Of a DNA stretch of 64,000 nt, positions 8,349 to 16,986 are shown in pieces. This DNA is from Fen-1058 sp964398185 (GTDB lineage: Bacteria > Chloroflexota > Anaerolineae > Fen-1058), in NCBI GenBank assembly GCA_964398185.1, contig CAYNML010000022.1, positions 1-64,000 on the forward strand, read 5' to 3'. Under the pieces are notes generated by a model. It was not told where the DNA came from and ran no database searches. It worked only from the letters and a program-made list of their open reading frames with translations. The position numbers and the translations under genes were made by a program. How positions within the stretch are numbered: position 1 is the first letter of the stretch; each line of letters starts with the position of its first letter.

Positions 8349-8813
8349 ATGGCTCGCAATATGATTGTCCGCACGAATGATCCGTTTTTCATGCCGTTGA
8401 GCGCCGCGGTGAATGCGCTGTTCAATGACGCGCAGGTCAGCCCGCGCGCGGCTGAATGGGCCACCGCCTGGGGCGTGGGTTCGCGCCTGCCGCTGAACAT
8501 CTACGCCGATGCCGAGGGGTACACCTTTGTGGCGCTGGTGCCCGGTGTCAAGGCCGATGAGTTGAACATCGAGACGGAGGGCAACACCGTCAAGATCAGC
8601 GGCGAATTGATCGCGCCCGCGCTGTCGGCCGACGAGCACGTCCGCACGCTGCGCAGCGAGATCGGCTTTGGCAAGTTCAACCGCGCGTTTGAGATGCCGG
8701 AAGAGATCGACGCCGACAAGATCGAAGCGAACCTGGACAACGGCGTGTTGACCGTCCGCGTGCCCAAGGCCGAGGCTGTCAAGCCGCGCACGATCAAGGT
8801 GCAGGCGAAGTAA
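8349..8813 (+). CDS. Hsp20/alpha-crystallin small heat-shock protein
   Basis: A 154-aa protein. The start at 8349 follows GGGGAGG. After an N-terminal arm of about 45 residues comes the alpha-crystallin domain: LPLNIYADAEGYTFVALVPG, the ELNIETEGNTVKISGE strand pair and FNRAFEMPEEIDADKIEANLDNG with the A-x-x-x-NGVL motif near the C-terminus. These ATP-independent chaperones form oligomers that hold unfolding proteins in the cytoplasm. It is monocistronic, closed by a strong terminator at 8850. The leader of about 170 bases shows no CIRCE operator, so control is unclear. Confidence 0.93.
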   Translation: MARNMIVRTNDPFFMPLSAAVNALFNDAQVSPRAAEWATAWGVGSRLPLNIYADAEGYTFVALVPGVKADELNIETEGNTVKISGELIAPALSADEHVRTLRSEIGFGKFNRAFEMPEEIDADKIEANLDNGVLTVRVPKAEAVKPRTIKVQAK

Positions 8814-8849
8814 GATTGACTGTTAGAAGTTAGCATGCAGAAGTGGAAG

Positions 8850-8884
8850 AGCCGCTCCGCTGTGAGGCGTGAGCGGCTTTTTGA
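8850..8884 (+). terminator. intrinsic terminator of hsp20
   Basis: AGCCGCTC (8850-8857) pairs with GAGCGGCT (8871-8878), followed by a run of T. It lies between convergent genes. Confidence 0.85.
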
Positions 8885-8920
8885 TTGATGGCCAATCGGC
8901 TCAGCCAGGTTCGCCGGCGT

Positions 8921-11900
8921 TTAACTGTTACCGGATTCTGTAGTCAAGCTGAGCGCCAGCGCGATCGCTTTGTCCAGCGTTAGCGTCTGCCCATTTTCCC
9001 AGGCGGCCGCATAGGCGCTTGCGTCGAATTGCGCGCGCGCCCGATCGTGATAAGGCGCGAGTTGAGCGACTTCATCCGGCGACAACGGCGAACCGATCGC
9101 TTCCCGCCCAGCTTCGGCCGCTCCGAGGATGGTGATCGCCTCGACGTACCGGCCGCGAATGATCGCAACCTCGGCCAGCCCTTCGACGTTGGAAAGGATG
9201 CCAGACTTGTCGCCTTGCTCACGCGCCAGGGCAAGACTCTCTCGAAAAGCTGCGACTGCGCGCGCCGCGTCGTGTTGTTCCACCCACGCCAGGCCCAGGT
9301 TATTGAGTGACGAGGCGATCCCGCGCGCGGCGCCGATCTCGCGCTGCAGTTGCAAACTGCTTTCGTGCAGAGCGACCGCTTGCGTATAATCCCCTTGCAG
9401 CCGCGCCACAATCCCGAGGCTGTTGAGCGCATTGGCTACGCTGGCCACGTCACCGATTTCGCGGTACAGCGTCAGGCTCTGCTCGTAAAACGCGTGCGCT
9501 TGCGCCAGGTCATTCTGATGGCGGGCCACATTGCCCAGATTTTGCAGCGAGTCGGCAATATCATGTGGATCGCGCAGCTTCTGCCGAATGGCCAAGCTCT
9601 CCTCAAATAATGCCCGGGCGCGCTGATAGTCACCTCGCCGTCGAGCGATAATGCCCAGGCTGTTCAGTCCCCGGGAAATGCCCCTTTGATCTCCCGACTC
9701 GCGCCACAAGGTCAAACTCTCTTCCAGCAACCTGCTGGCCTGTTCCAGATCACCTTGATCCCTGACGATCAGGCTCAGGCTATTCAGCGCCATCGCCACG
9801 CCCGGTTTGTTGCCCAACTCCCGCTGCAACGCGAGCGCCTGCTGCGCCAATGCAGCCGCGCGCGGCAAATCGGCCTGGGCGCGCGCCAGCCGACACGCGC
9901 CATCGATCAGTTCCGCCCGCACCGCCGTCGATAAGCCTGCGCCGTGCGTCAACACGCGCTCCAGCCACTGACGGCCTTCGGCATAATGGCCGCGCAAATG
10001 CCAGAAACGCTGCAGCGCCGCGCCGAGCCGCGCCGCACTTTCGATCTGCTGATGCTCCAGCGCCCACTGCAGCGCCGTGCGCAAGTTGTCATTCTCAACC
10101 TCAAGTTGCCGCAGCCAGCGCGCCTGCTCCTGGCCCAGCAGCTGCGCTTCGGCCTCGGCAGCGAGTTGCACAAACCACGCCAGCTGCCGCTCTTGAGCGC
10201 GATCGATCTCGCCCGCTTCGATCAGCTTCTCGCGCCCGTATTGGAGCAGGAGTTCATGTAGATCGTAACGTCCATCGCCTTCGCGCTGCACCAGCGATTT
10301 GTCGATCAACGCCGCCAGCAACGCGGGGGTAGCGGCGGCGACATATTGCGCCGCTTCGATCTGAAAACCGCCGCGAAAAACGGCCAGGCCACGAAACGCC
10401 GCCCGTTCGTCGCTTGTGAGCAGCTGCCACGAATGCTCGAACACTGCCCACAGGCTGCGATGCCGCTCGGGGACATCACGCAGCCGGGTCGAGAGCGCGC
10501 GCAAACTGCCGGCGATTTCGGCGGCGATGGCGTCGCACGACTGGGCGGTTACGGTGGCTGCCGCCAACTCGATCGCCAGCGGCAGCCCCTCGACCAGGCG
10601 GCAGATGCGGGCGATGGCGGCGGCGTTGTCCGCCGCGAGGTGAAACTTGCGCTGCACGCGCTGCGCCCGCTCGACGAAGAGCTGCACCGCCTGATACCGC
10701 GCCATGTCCGGGGCTGACTCAGCGAGAGGGTAATCAAGTCCACCGACTTCAAACACTTGCTCAACCTGCAGCGCCAACCGCTCGCGCGAGGTGATCAACA
10801 GCGTAAGGCGCGGCGCTTGCTGAATCAAGCGAATGAGCAGCTCGACGCCGGTCAGCAGATGCTCCACATTGTCCAACACTAGCAGCAGTTCGCGCGGCCG
10901 CAGATAGGCCATGAGCTGTTGTTCAGGATCGGTGTGTTTCTCCCGCGTCACACCCAACGCGGACAAGATCGTGGCTGGTAGAAGATCAGCGGAAGCAAGC
11001 GCGGCCAGCGAGACAAAGGCTGCACCATCCTCAAAGATCGGCGCATTGGCCGTTAAAGCCGCGAGAGCTAAGCGGGTCTTGCCGATGCCGCCCGGCCCGA
11101 CGATCGTGATCAACCGCTGGGCGGGATCGGACAACAGATCGGTCAAATCCGCCAGTTCGGTCTCGCGTCCGATCAATTTCGTCGTCGCGATCGGCAGCTC
11201 GATCGATCGGGTGAGGGCGGTATCCTCGATCGGTGCTCCCGCGCGAATCTGTTCGACCAGGTGCTGCGTGGCGGCGATCGGTTCCACGTTGAATTGATCG
11301 GCCAGGATGCGGCGGCAGGCTTCATACTGCGCCAGCGCCGCGCCGCGCTGCCCGGCGCGATACAGCAGACGCATCAGGCGAGCGTGCGCCATTTCGTCCC
11401 ACGGCTCCAGCTCGATCAACCGCGTCAGCAGTTCGCGCGCGCGCGCTGCAGCGCCCCAGCGTTCATGATACTGCGCCAGGTGCGTCAGCGCTTCCACCGC
11501 GCGTTGATGCAGCGCTTCACGTTTCAACACCAGCCATTCTTCAAAGGGCGCGCTGTCAACCGAGGGCAGCTGAGCCAGAAAGTCGCCGCGATACAACTGC
11601 GCTGCTTCTGCCAGGCGCGCGGCGCAGATTGGACAACGCGCGATGTGCCGATGACGATGTCGCGCGCACTCGTCCAGCAATGCCGTGAAGCGTGTCACGT
11701 CGAGGGTGTAATCGCTGGCGGGGTTCAACTGCACGGTATCGCGCGTGGTGATGAGAAACGGCGCGGCGGGATCACCGGGGCCGATCGTGTCCCGCAAGCT
11801 CGTCAAGACTTGCCGCAGGTTGGTGCGCGCCGCGGCATCGGGCATATCGGGCCACAATAGACCGACGATGGCATCCCGTTGCTGCGGACGATCCGCTTCC

Positions 11901-12013
11901 ACGGCAAGGTAGGTCAACAGGGCACGCGCTTTGTTGTAGGCAAAACCGCTCAACACCTGCCCGTCCAGGCTGACTTGCACGGGACCGAGAAGAGAAATTG
12001 ACAGATGCGGCAT
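8921..12013 (-). CDS. BTAD/NB-ARC-like ATPase/TPR transcriptional regulator (AfsR/SARP type)
   Basis: A 1030-aa protein in the AfsR layout. A winged-helix DNA-binding domain (about 1-95, ISLLGPVQVSLDG, YNKARALLTYLAVE) is followed by a bacterial transcriptional activation domain (about 100-255) and an ATPase with Walker A GPGGIGKT at 306-313 and Walker B LLLVLDNVEHLL. Tetratricopeptide repeats run from about 690 to 1000 (ALNSLSLIVRDQGDLEQA and similar). The BTAD carries a His/Cys patch, CARHRHRHIARCPIC, a possible metal site. Such STAND regulators switch on transcription after ATP-driven oligomerisation. SARP-like heptamers at 12060-12083 in the divergent promoter suggest it controls the secretion operon starting at 12126 and perhaps itself. 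Confidence 0.88.
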   Translation of the reverse strand: MPHLSISLLGPVQVSLDGQVLSGFAYNKARALLTYLAVEADRPQQRDAIVGLLWPDMPDAAARTNLRQVLTSLRDTIGPGDPAAPFLITTRDTVQLNPASDYTLDVTRFTALLDECARHRHRHIARCPICAARLAEAAQLYRGDFLAQLPSVDSAPFEEWLVLKREALHQRAVEALTHLAQYHERWGAAARARELLTRLIELEPWDEMAHARLMRLLYRAGQRGAALAQYEACRRILADQFNVEPIAATQHLVEQIRAGAPIEDTALTRSIELPIATTKLIGRETELADLTDLLSDPAQRLITIVGPGGIGKTRLALAALTANAPIFEDGAAFVSLAALASADLLPATILSALGVTREKHTDPEQQLMAYLRPRELLLVLDNVEHLLTGVELLIRLIQQAPRLTLLITSRERLALQVEQVFEVGGLDYPLAESAPDMARYQAVQLFVERAQRVQRKFHLAADNAAAIARICRLVEGLPLAIELAAATVTAQSCDAIAAEIAGSLRALSTRLRDVPERHRSLWAVFEHSWQLLTSDERAAFRGLAVFRGGFQIEAAQYVAAATPALLAALIDKSLVQREGDGRYDLHELLLQYGREKLIEAGEIDRAQERQLAWFVQLAAEAEAQLLGQEQARWLRQLEVENDNLRTALQWALEHQQIESAARLGAALQRFWHLRGHYAEGRQWLERVLTHGAGLSTAVRAELIDGACRLARAQADLPRAAALAQQALALQRELGNKPGVAMALNSLSLIVRDQGDLEQASRLLEESLTLWRESGDQRGISRGLNSLGIIARRRGDYQRARALFEESLAIRQKLRDPHDIADSLQNLGNVARHQNDLAQAHAFYEQSLTLYREIGDVASVANALNSLGIVARLQGDYTQAVALHESSLQLQREIGAARGIASSLNNLGLAWVEQHDAARAVAAFRESLALAREQGDKSGILSNVEGLAEVAIIRGRYVEAITILGAAEAGREAIGSPLSPDEVAQLAPYHDRARAQFDASAYAAAWENGQTLTLDKAIALALSLTTESGNS

Positions 12014-12059
12014 AGCTCGCTGCGTGAAAGATGTTACAAGCTGGAATTACTCTAAATTG

Positions 12060-12098
12060 TATCACTATCACGTTTTTATCACGTTGGTTTGGTAAAGT
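12060..12098 (+). promoter_or_regulatory. SARP-like direct repeats and promoter
   Basis: TATCACG occurs at 12066 and 12077, exactly 11 bases apart, with a further TATCAC at 12060. A possible -10, TAAAGT, starts at 12093, nine bases after the last heptamer. Known SARP activators bind heptamer repeats spaced 11 bp and placed about 8 bp from the -10. It lies between the divergent BTAD regulator and the gene at 12126. Binding by that regulator is inferred. Confidence 0.55.
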
Positions 12099-12125
12099 AA
12101 CTTCATCCTTCGGCGGGGGATGTGA

Positions 12126-12341
12126 GTGAATTCAGCTGCGGAGACACGCCACTATCACGCTTATCTGCTGCGCCTCTGGCAAGCCAGTGAGGGCGAAGCC
12201 GTCATGTGGCGCGCGCTGCTGGAAGATCCGCGCACCGGCGAGCGGCGCGGCTTTGCTGATCTCGACAGTCTGTTTGCTTTTCTGTTGGCCACGTGCCGCG
12301 AAGGCCCTTCGGGTGATGAAGCAATTCCTACAACACACTGA
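12126..12341 (+). CDS. small conserved-looking protein of unknown function
   Basis: A 71-aa protein with a GTG start seven bases after GGGGGAT. It reads as one compact cytoplasmic domain: HAYLLRLWQ, then MWRALLEDPRTGERRGFADL and LFAFLLATC. The W-R-A-L-x-x-P-x-T-G-E-R pattern looks like a conserved unit, but I cannot assign it a named family. It is the first gene after the BTAD-linked promoter and is 23 bases from the protease lipoprotein, so it probably belongs to the same operon. Confidence 0.7.
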   Translation: MNSAAETRHYHAYLLRLWQASEGEAVMWRALLEDPRTGERRGFADLDSLFAFLLATCREGPSGDEAIPTTH

Positions 12342-12364
12342 ACCATTTTAGGGAGGAAACACGC

Positions 12365-14350
12365 ATGACGCACAAATCAAAGTCTACCTTGATGATCGTA
12401 TTGATCGCAGCGCTGATGTTCAGCACGGCCTGCGGCAGCCCGGCGGCAACGAGTACGCCTGCCGCGCCGACGACCGCACTAACGACTGCGCCCGTCCAGT
12501 CGGCCACGGCGACGCCGGACACACCGCCCACCGCGGCGCCCACGCCAACGCCCGACGTTCCGGCTGAGCGCAGCGTGCAGCTGGACGCGCTGTATTATCA
12601 ACAGACCGCCGATGGCGCACAGGGCGGCACCAGCCCCATTCAAGTCCGCATTCAGCCAGCCGCTCAACCGGGCCAGCTGCGCGTGGGCTTCTTTCAAGAA
12701 GAAGTGCAGGGCACCGGCAATCAATGGCAGAGCTCCGGCTGGATCGCGGTGCTGTTGGCCTCGCTGCTGGAAGGCATCGATCCCACCAATTACGAGTACA
12801 GCTTCAGCAGCGGCGGCTGGATCGATGGGCCTAGCGCGGGCGGCCTGATGACCGTGGGCGTGCTGGCGGCGCTGCGCAATGAACAGGTGCGCGACGACGC
12901 GTCGATGACGGGCACGATCAATCCTGACGGCACCATCGGGCCGGTGGGCGGCATCCCACACAAGATCGACGGGGCCGCGAAAGCCGGCAAGAAGCTGATC
13001 CTGGTCCCAATCGGCCAGCGCTACGACTTCGATTCCAATCAACAGCAATTGGTCGATCTCGTCGAGGCCGGCCAGAAGGTGGGCGTGGAAGTGCGCGAAG
13101 TCGGCACGATCTTCGACGCGTACGAGCTGCTCACCGGCGAGACGCTGCCGCGCCCCGCGGCCGGCAGTGCGCCGCAGCTGCCGCCGCGCGCGTTCGATCG
13201 GATGCGGGCCAAGACGCTGGAGTGGATCGGCCGCTATCAGAAGACCCGCAACGAGTTCAACGCGCTGGTGCAGGAAGTGCAGGACCTCGTCGCTGATTAC
13301 GCCTTATTGGCCGACGGCAAAGCCGCCGACGCGGACAAAGCGCTCAAGCAGGGGCTGGTAGCGGTCGCCTATGCCGACGCTTCAGAAGCCGCCATCTACG
13401 CCCAGCTGGCTACCATGATGGGGCAGATCGTGCAAAACTATCTGATTGGCGGGCTGCAAAAAGCAGTCGACCAGTACCAGGCCTCCAGCGCGGCGCAGAC
13501 GGAACTGAAAGCAGTGATTGCCGCGTTGAAAGCGGAAGATCCCAAAACCGTCAGCGACATCCTGGCGCTAGCTGACGCTTACAGCAACGTCGGCACAGCG
13601 GAAGGGCTGCTGATGATGGCCGACGGTGAAATCGCCAACATGGTGCAGAATGCCGATTCGCTGAGCGAGGAAGAAATCTTGCAGGGCTTCACCGTGGCAT
13701 CGCTGGAACAGGCGTTGGCCAGCGTCGTCATCCAGTACGCGCGCGATGCGGCGGACATCGGGCTGGGGTTTGGCAAGGCGCCCGTGCCCGATGCGGCGCG
13801 CGTGCAGCAGATCGCCGAAACGCTGCGCCGCGCCGCCGATTCCAACCTGGCTTTGTTTGATGCGATCATCGTCGACGCCTACGCGCGGCAGACCGGTATG
13901 CATCCCGATGTCATCAAGAACATCCTGATGTCCAAAGAGACGAATTATCTCCTCGCCGTTGCGGCGCGGCAGGGCATCGATGTCTTGAAGGATGAAGTCG
14001 GTCAGGGGCAGCCGCTCGCGGCCTTGACGTTCGGTCAATCGAATAACGCCTATGCGTTGTCGGCGGGGCTGTTGGCCAAGCATTACTCGCTGGGGGCGCA
14101 GGTCGACGAAAATCTCGACGTCGTCTCGTTCCAGCGCGAGAAGGCGCTGGGCGAGATGCTGGACTTTGCCGATCAACGCGCGCGCGAATTGATCAACGCT
14201 GCCGGGGAAGATGCTTCGATCGCGGCGTTGTACTACTACGAACTGGGCCGCTCGCAGCGCCAGGGTGATCCGCAAGAGCAGCTGGATGCGCTGGGCTACT
14301 ACTGGCAGGCGGCCATGCTGGCCCAGGCGGGCGCGTATCTGAGCAAGTAA
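12365..14350 (+). CDS. lipoprotein with Lon-type (S16) serine protease domain
   Basis: A 661-aa protein with a lipoprotein signal ending FSTAC, Cys23, preceded by GGAGG. After a Pro/Thr/Ala linker (about 28-66) comes a Lon proteolytic domain. It has WIDGPSAGGLM with catalytic Ser157, then MTGTINPDGTIGPVGGI and HKIDGAAKAGKKLILVP with catalytic Lys200. The Ser-Lys spacing of 43 equals that of E. coli Lon (679/722). No AAA+ ATPase domain is present. The remaining 400 residues are helical and lack known motifs. Lon-type proteases normally act inside the cell, so a membrane-anchored, export-directed one is unusual. It follows the small gene at 12126 and precedes secreted proteins that could be its substrates. 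Confidence 0.85.
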   Translation: MTHKSKSTLMIVLIAALMFSTACGSPAATSTPAAPTTALTTAPVQSATATPDTPPTAAPTPTPDVPAERSVQLDALYYQQTADGAQGGTSPIQVRIQPAAQPGQLRVGFFQEEVQGTGNQWQSSGWIAVLLASLLEGIDPTNYEYSFSSGGWIDGPSAGGLMTVGVLAALRNEQVRDDASMTGTINPDGTIGPVGGIPHKIDGAAKAGKKLILVPIGQRYDFDSNQQQLVDLVEAGQKVGVEVREVGTIFDAYELLTGETLPRPAAGSAPQLPPRAFDRMRAKTLEWIGRYQKTRNEFNALVQEVQDLVADYALLADGKAADADKALKQGLVAVAYADASEAAIYAQLATMMGQIVQNYLIGGLQKAVDQYQASSAAQTELKAVIAALKAEDPKTVSDILALADAYSNVGTAEGLLMMADGEIANMVQNADSLSEEEILQGFTVASLEQALASVVIQYARDAADIGLGFGKAPVPDAARVQQIAETLRRAADSNLALFDAIIVDAYARQTGMHPDVIKNILMSKETNYLLAVAARQGIDVLKDEVGQGQPLAALTFGQSNNAYALSAGLLAKHYSLGAQVDENLDVVSFQREKALGEMLDFADQRARELINAAGEDASIAALYYYELGRSQRQGDPQEQLDALGYYWQAAMLAQAGAYLSK

Positions 14351-14373
14351 ATCACGTTCCCGCCAAACGCGTG

Positions 14374-14436
14374 AAACCGGGTTTCGACAGGCATCTGCAT
14401 TTCCAGGCGCAGGCAGCACAGGAGCCCGGTTTTTTC
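14374..14436 (+). terminator. palindromic element acting as terminator
   Basis: AACCGGG (14375-14381) pairs with CCCGGTT (14425-14431), followed by further T. It belongs to the same GAAACCGGG family as 8110-8171, here placed so that it could terminate the protease transcript before the S74 gene. Confidence 0.65.
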
Positions 14437-14465
14437 AATTGAGCTGCAAGTCAAAGGAGGAGACC

Positions 14466-16643
14466 ATGTTCAACAGCAATCGATCGATACGTTGGTTATT
14501 CGTTGCAGCGCTTAGCGCGGCGGCGCTGTTGATCAGCTTCGCCTCGATCAATCGAGCGTCGGCGCAGGACGCCGGGCCGCAAGCGCCGCAAGCTGCGGCG
14601 GGATCATCTTTCACATACCAAGGCCGCCTGATCAAAAACGGCCAACCCATCAGCGATGTCTGCGCGCTGAGCTTCTCGCTGTATGATGCTGCATCCGGCG
14701 GCAGTTTCCTCAACAGCAACACCTTCAACACCGTGCCCATCAGCAACGGGCTGTTCACCGTGCAGCTCGATTACGGGTCTGCCACCTTCAACGGCGACGA
14801 GCGCTGGATCGAAACGGCGGTGAAATGCACGGGCGATGCGAACTACATCACACTCAGCCCGCGCACCAGGTTGACCGCCGCGCCGTATGCCATCTATGCG
14901 TTGAACAATTGGGCGCTGAACGGCAACAGCGGCACGGGCGGCAGCGGCTTCATGGGCACCACCGATAACACCGCGTTAACGATCGGCGTGAACGGCCAGG
15001 CCGCGCTGCGCCTCTATCCGCAGCCGCAAAGTCCCAACATCATCGGCGGCTACAGCGGCAACGCCATCTCGCCGACGACCTACGGCCAGACTATTGCGGG
15101 CGGCGGCGCGTTCTTTTACGAGAATCGCACGCTTAACACCTATGCCACGGTGGGCGGCGGGCGCAAGAATCAATCCGATGGGTACGGCGCGACCATTGCA
15201 GGCGGCATCGATAACCGCGCGAGCAACGATTACGCGGTCGTGGCGGGCGGGCTGAATAATCAGGCCACGGGCAGCTCGTCGGCCATCGGCGGCGGCTTCT
15301 ACAACGTGGCCGCCGGTTACGTGTCTTACGTCGGCGGCGGCGATCTCAACCTAGCCATGACGCAGAATGCCACTATCGGCGGCGGGTACAGCAACACCAT
15401 CACGGGTGGTCAGCTGATCGCCAACAACACCATCGGCGGCGGTGTGTTCAATTTCAACTCCGGCTTTGCGGCGACGATCGCGGGCGGGCACGGCAATCAA
15501 GCGACGGGCGAATGGGCGTCGCTGGGCGGCGGCGGCTTCAACACCGCGTCGAATCGTAGCGCCACGGTCAGCGGCGGCGAATACAACAACGCAGGTGGAG
15601 CGCGCGCCACCATCGGCGGCGGCGCGTACAACGTGGCCGCCGGGAGTGGATCGACGATCGGGGGTGGCGGCTATAACGGCAGCGGCATCTTCGGCGGCAA
15701 TCGCGCCAGCGGCACCGCGTCCACCATCGGCGGCGGCTATGGCAACGTCACCAGCATCGATGCGGGCTATGGCGCCATTGGCGGCGGACAGCAAAATCAG
15801 ATCAGCGCCACGGTCGGTACCAATCTCAACATCGCCACTATCGGCGGCGGCTTCAACAACAAGATTTCGCTGGGTGGCGGAACGATCGCGGGCGGCAACA
15901 GTAACACGGCCAGCGGCTTCGACGCGACCGTGGGCGGTGGCATCAATAACACGGCCAGTGGCGGAGCCTCGGTGGTGCCTGGCGGCTCCAGCAACCTGGC
16001 GCAGGGCAACACCAGTTTCGCCGCGGGCTATCGCGCCAAGTCCTACAACAACGGCTGCTTCACGTGGGCCGACTCCAACGATTTCGATTACGGCTGCACG
16101 CTCAACAATGCGTTCACGGCGCGCGCCACGGGCGGTGTGTACTTCGTCACGGGCATTAACGGTTCCGGCGGAACCACGGCGGGCGTCACGGTGCCGGCCG
16201 GCGGCAATGCGTGGTCGGCCCTCAGCGATCGTAACAGCAAGGCCAACTTCGCGGCGGTAGATCCGCGCGCGGTGGTGGAAAAACTCGCGCAGATGCCGAT
16301 CAGCACGTGGAACTACAAGACGCAGGCTGCGAGCATTCGCCATATCGGTCCGATGGCCCAGGACTTTGCCGCAGCCTTTGGCGTGGGCGAAGATGATACG
16401 CACATCAGCACCATCGATGCGGATGGCGTCTCACTGGCCGCGATTCAGGGACTTTATCAACTCTCGCTGGAAAAGGATCAGCAGATCGCGCAGTTGCAAA
16501 CGCGACTTGAAGCGCTGGAGAATCATGCCAACCCGATCGGTTCGGCGAGACCCCCCGGATTGATCGGGTTCATTGCCGGCGCCATGATCGGCCTGGGCGC
16601 CTTCTGGTTGGGAACTCGTCGAACACAAGGTGGTGTGCGATGA
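14466..16643 (+). CDS. secreted GGG-N-A-G repeat protein with C-terminal S74 chaperone domain
   Basis: A 725-aa protein. The start at 14466 follows AAAGGAGG. A signal peptide (about 1-33, ending RASA) leads to a folded N-terminal domain (SFTYQGRLIKNGQPI, ITLSPRTRLTAAPYAI) and about 20 tandem units of ATIGGGxxNxAxG type, expected to form a beta-helix stalk. At 587 begins an S74 peptidase/intramolecular chaperone domain (SDRNSKANF, Ser587/Lys592, then HIGPMAQDFAAAFG), known from phage tail spikes, which trimerises the protein and cleaves itself off. A coiled coil and a single membrane helix (about 699-716) with an RR tail close it. It overlaps the next gene by four bases. Confidence 0.87.
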   Translation: MFNSNRSIRWLFVAALSAAALLISFASINRASAQDAGPQAPQAAAGSSFTYQGRLIKNGQPISDVCALSFSLYDAASGGSFLNSNTFNTVPISNGLFTVQLDYGSATFNGDERWIETAVKCTGDANYITLSPRTRLTAAPYAIYALNNWALNGNSGTGGSGFMGTTDNTALTIGVNGQAALRLYPQPQSPNIIGGYSGNAISPTTYGQTIAGGGAFFYENRTLNTYATVGGGRKNQSDGYGATIAGGIDNRASNDYAVVAGGLNNQATGSSSAIGGGFYNVAAGYVSYVGGGDLNLAMTQNATIGGGYSNTITGGQLIANNTIGGGVFNFNSGFAATIAGGHGNQATGEWASLGGGGFNTASNRSATVSGGEYNNAGGARATIGGGAYNVAAGSGSTIGGGGYNGSGIFGGNRASGTASTIGGGYGNVTSIDAGYGAIGGGQQNQISATVGTNLNIATIGGGFNNKISLGGGTIAGGNSNTASGFDATVGGGINNTASGGASVVPGGSSNLAQGNTSFAAGYRAKSYNNGCFTWADSNDFDYGCTLNNAFTARATGGVYFVTGINGSGGTTAGVTVPAGGNAWSALSDRNSKANFAAVDPRAVVEKLAQMPISTWNYKTQAASIRHIGPMAQDFAAAFGVGEDDTHISTIDADGVSLAAIQGLYQLSLEKDQQIAQLQTRLEALENHANPIGSARPPGLIGFIAGAMIGLGAFWLGTRRTQGGVR

Positions 16644-16918
16644 AACGCAACCGCAGCATGGTGATCGCCCTGCTCTTGCTGGCGCTGACCGTATCGGCGG
16701 CGGCGGCGCAGACCGGCGGCGGTTACGATTTGACGTGGAGCACCAGCGACAGCGGCGGCGGCACGGCGAGCGGCGGATCGTTCACGCTCGACGGCACAAT
16801 CGGTCAATTCGATGCGAATGTAATGAGCGGCGGCGGCTACACGTTGGCCGGCGGATTCTGGACCAGCCTGACGGCGGTGGCGGCGTTCAAAGTCTACTTG
16901 CCGTTGATTCTGCGGTAA
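16640..16918 (+). CDS. small secreted protein with YLPLILR C-terminus
   Basis: A 92-aa protein with a signal peptide (about 1-24, VSAAAAQ). The mature part is one short repeat-like unit: YDLTWSTSDSGGGTASGG, FTLDGTIGQFDA, YTLAGGFW. It ends FKVYLPLILR, a motif also seen near the N-terminus of the hydrolase at 727. Its ATG overlaps the S74 gene stop, so the two are translationally coupled and the proteins may act together at the surface. No enzymatic motif is present. The meaning of the C-terminal motif is unknown; sorting is one possibility. Confidence 0.75.
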   Translation: MKRNRSMVIALLLLALTVSAAAAQTGGGYDLTWSTSDSGGGTASGGSFTLDGTIGQFDANVMSGGGYTLAGGFWTSLTAVAAFKVYLPLILR

Positions 16919-16945
16919 CTCAAACCAGCGATTTAGCGGCGCACG

Positions 16946-16970
16946 AGCCGCTCGTTGCTGAGCGGCTTTT
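16946..16970 (+). terminator. intrinsic terminator of the secretion operon
   Basis: AGCCGCTC (16946-16953) pairs with GAGCGGCT (16960-16967), followed by TTTT. The arms are identical to those of the terminator at 8850. Confidence 0.85.
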
Positions 16971-16986
16971 GTGTCGCCGGGCGTGA

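Noticed and set aside
8921..12013. Initial reading as a LuxR/MalT-type regulator
   Set aside because: No C-terminal LuxR helix-turn-helix; the N-terminal winged helix plus BTAD domain fits the AfsR/SARP type.
15351..16403. Antisense frame (350 codons) opposite the S74 repeat gene
   Set aside because: Its apparent repeats are only the mirror of the GGG-N-A-G coding repeats.
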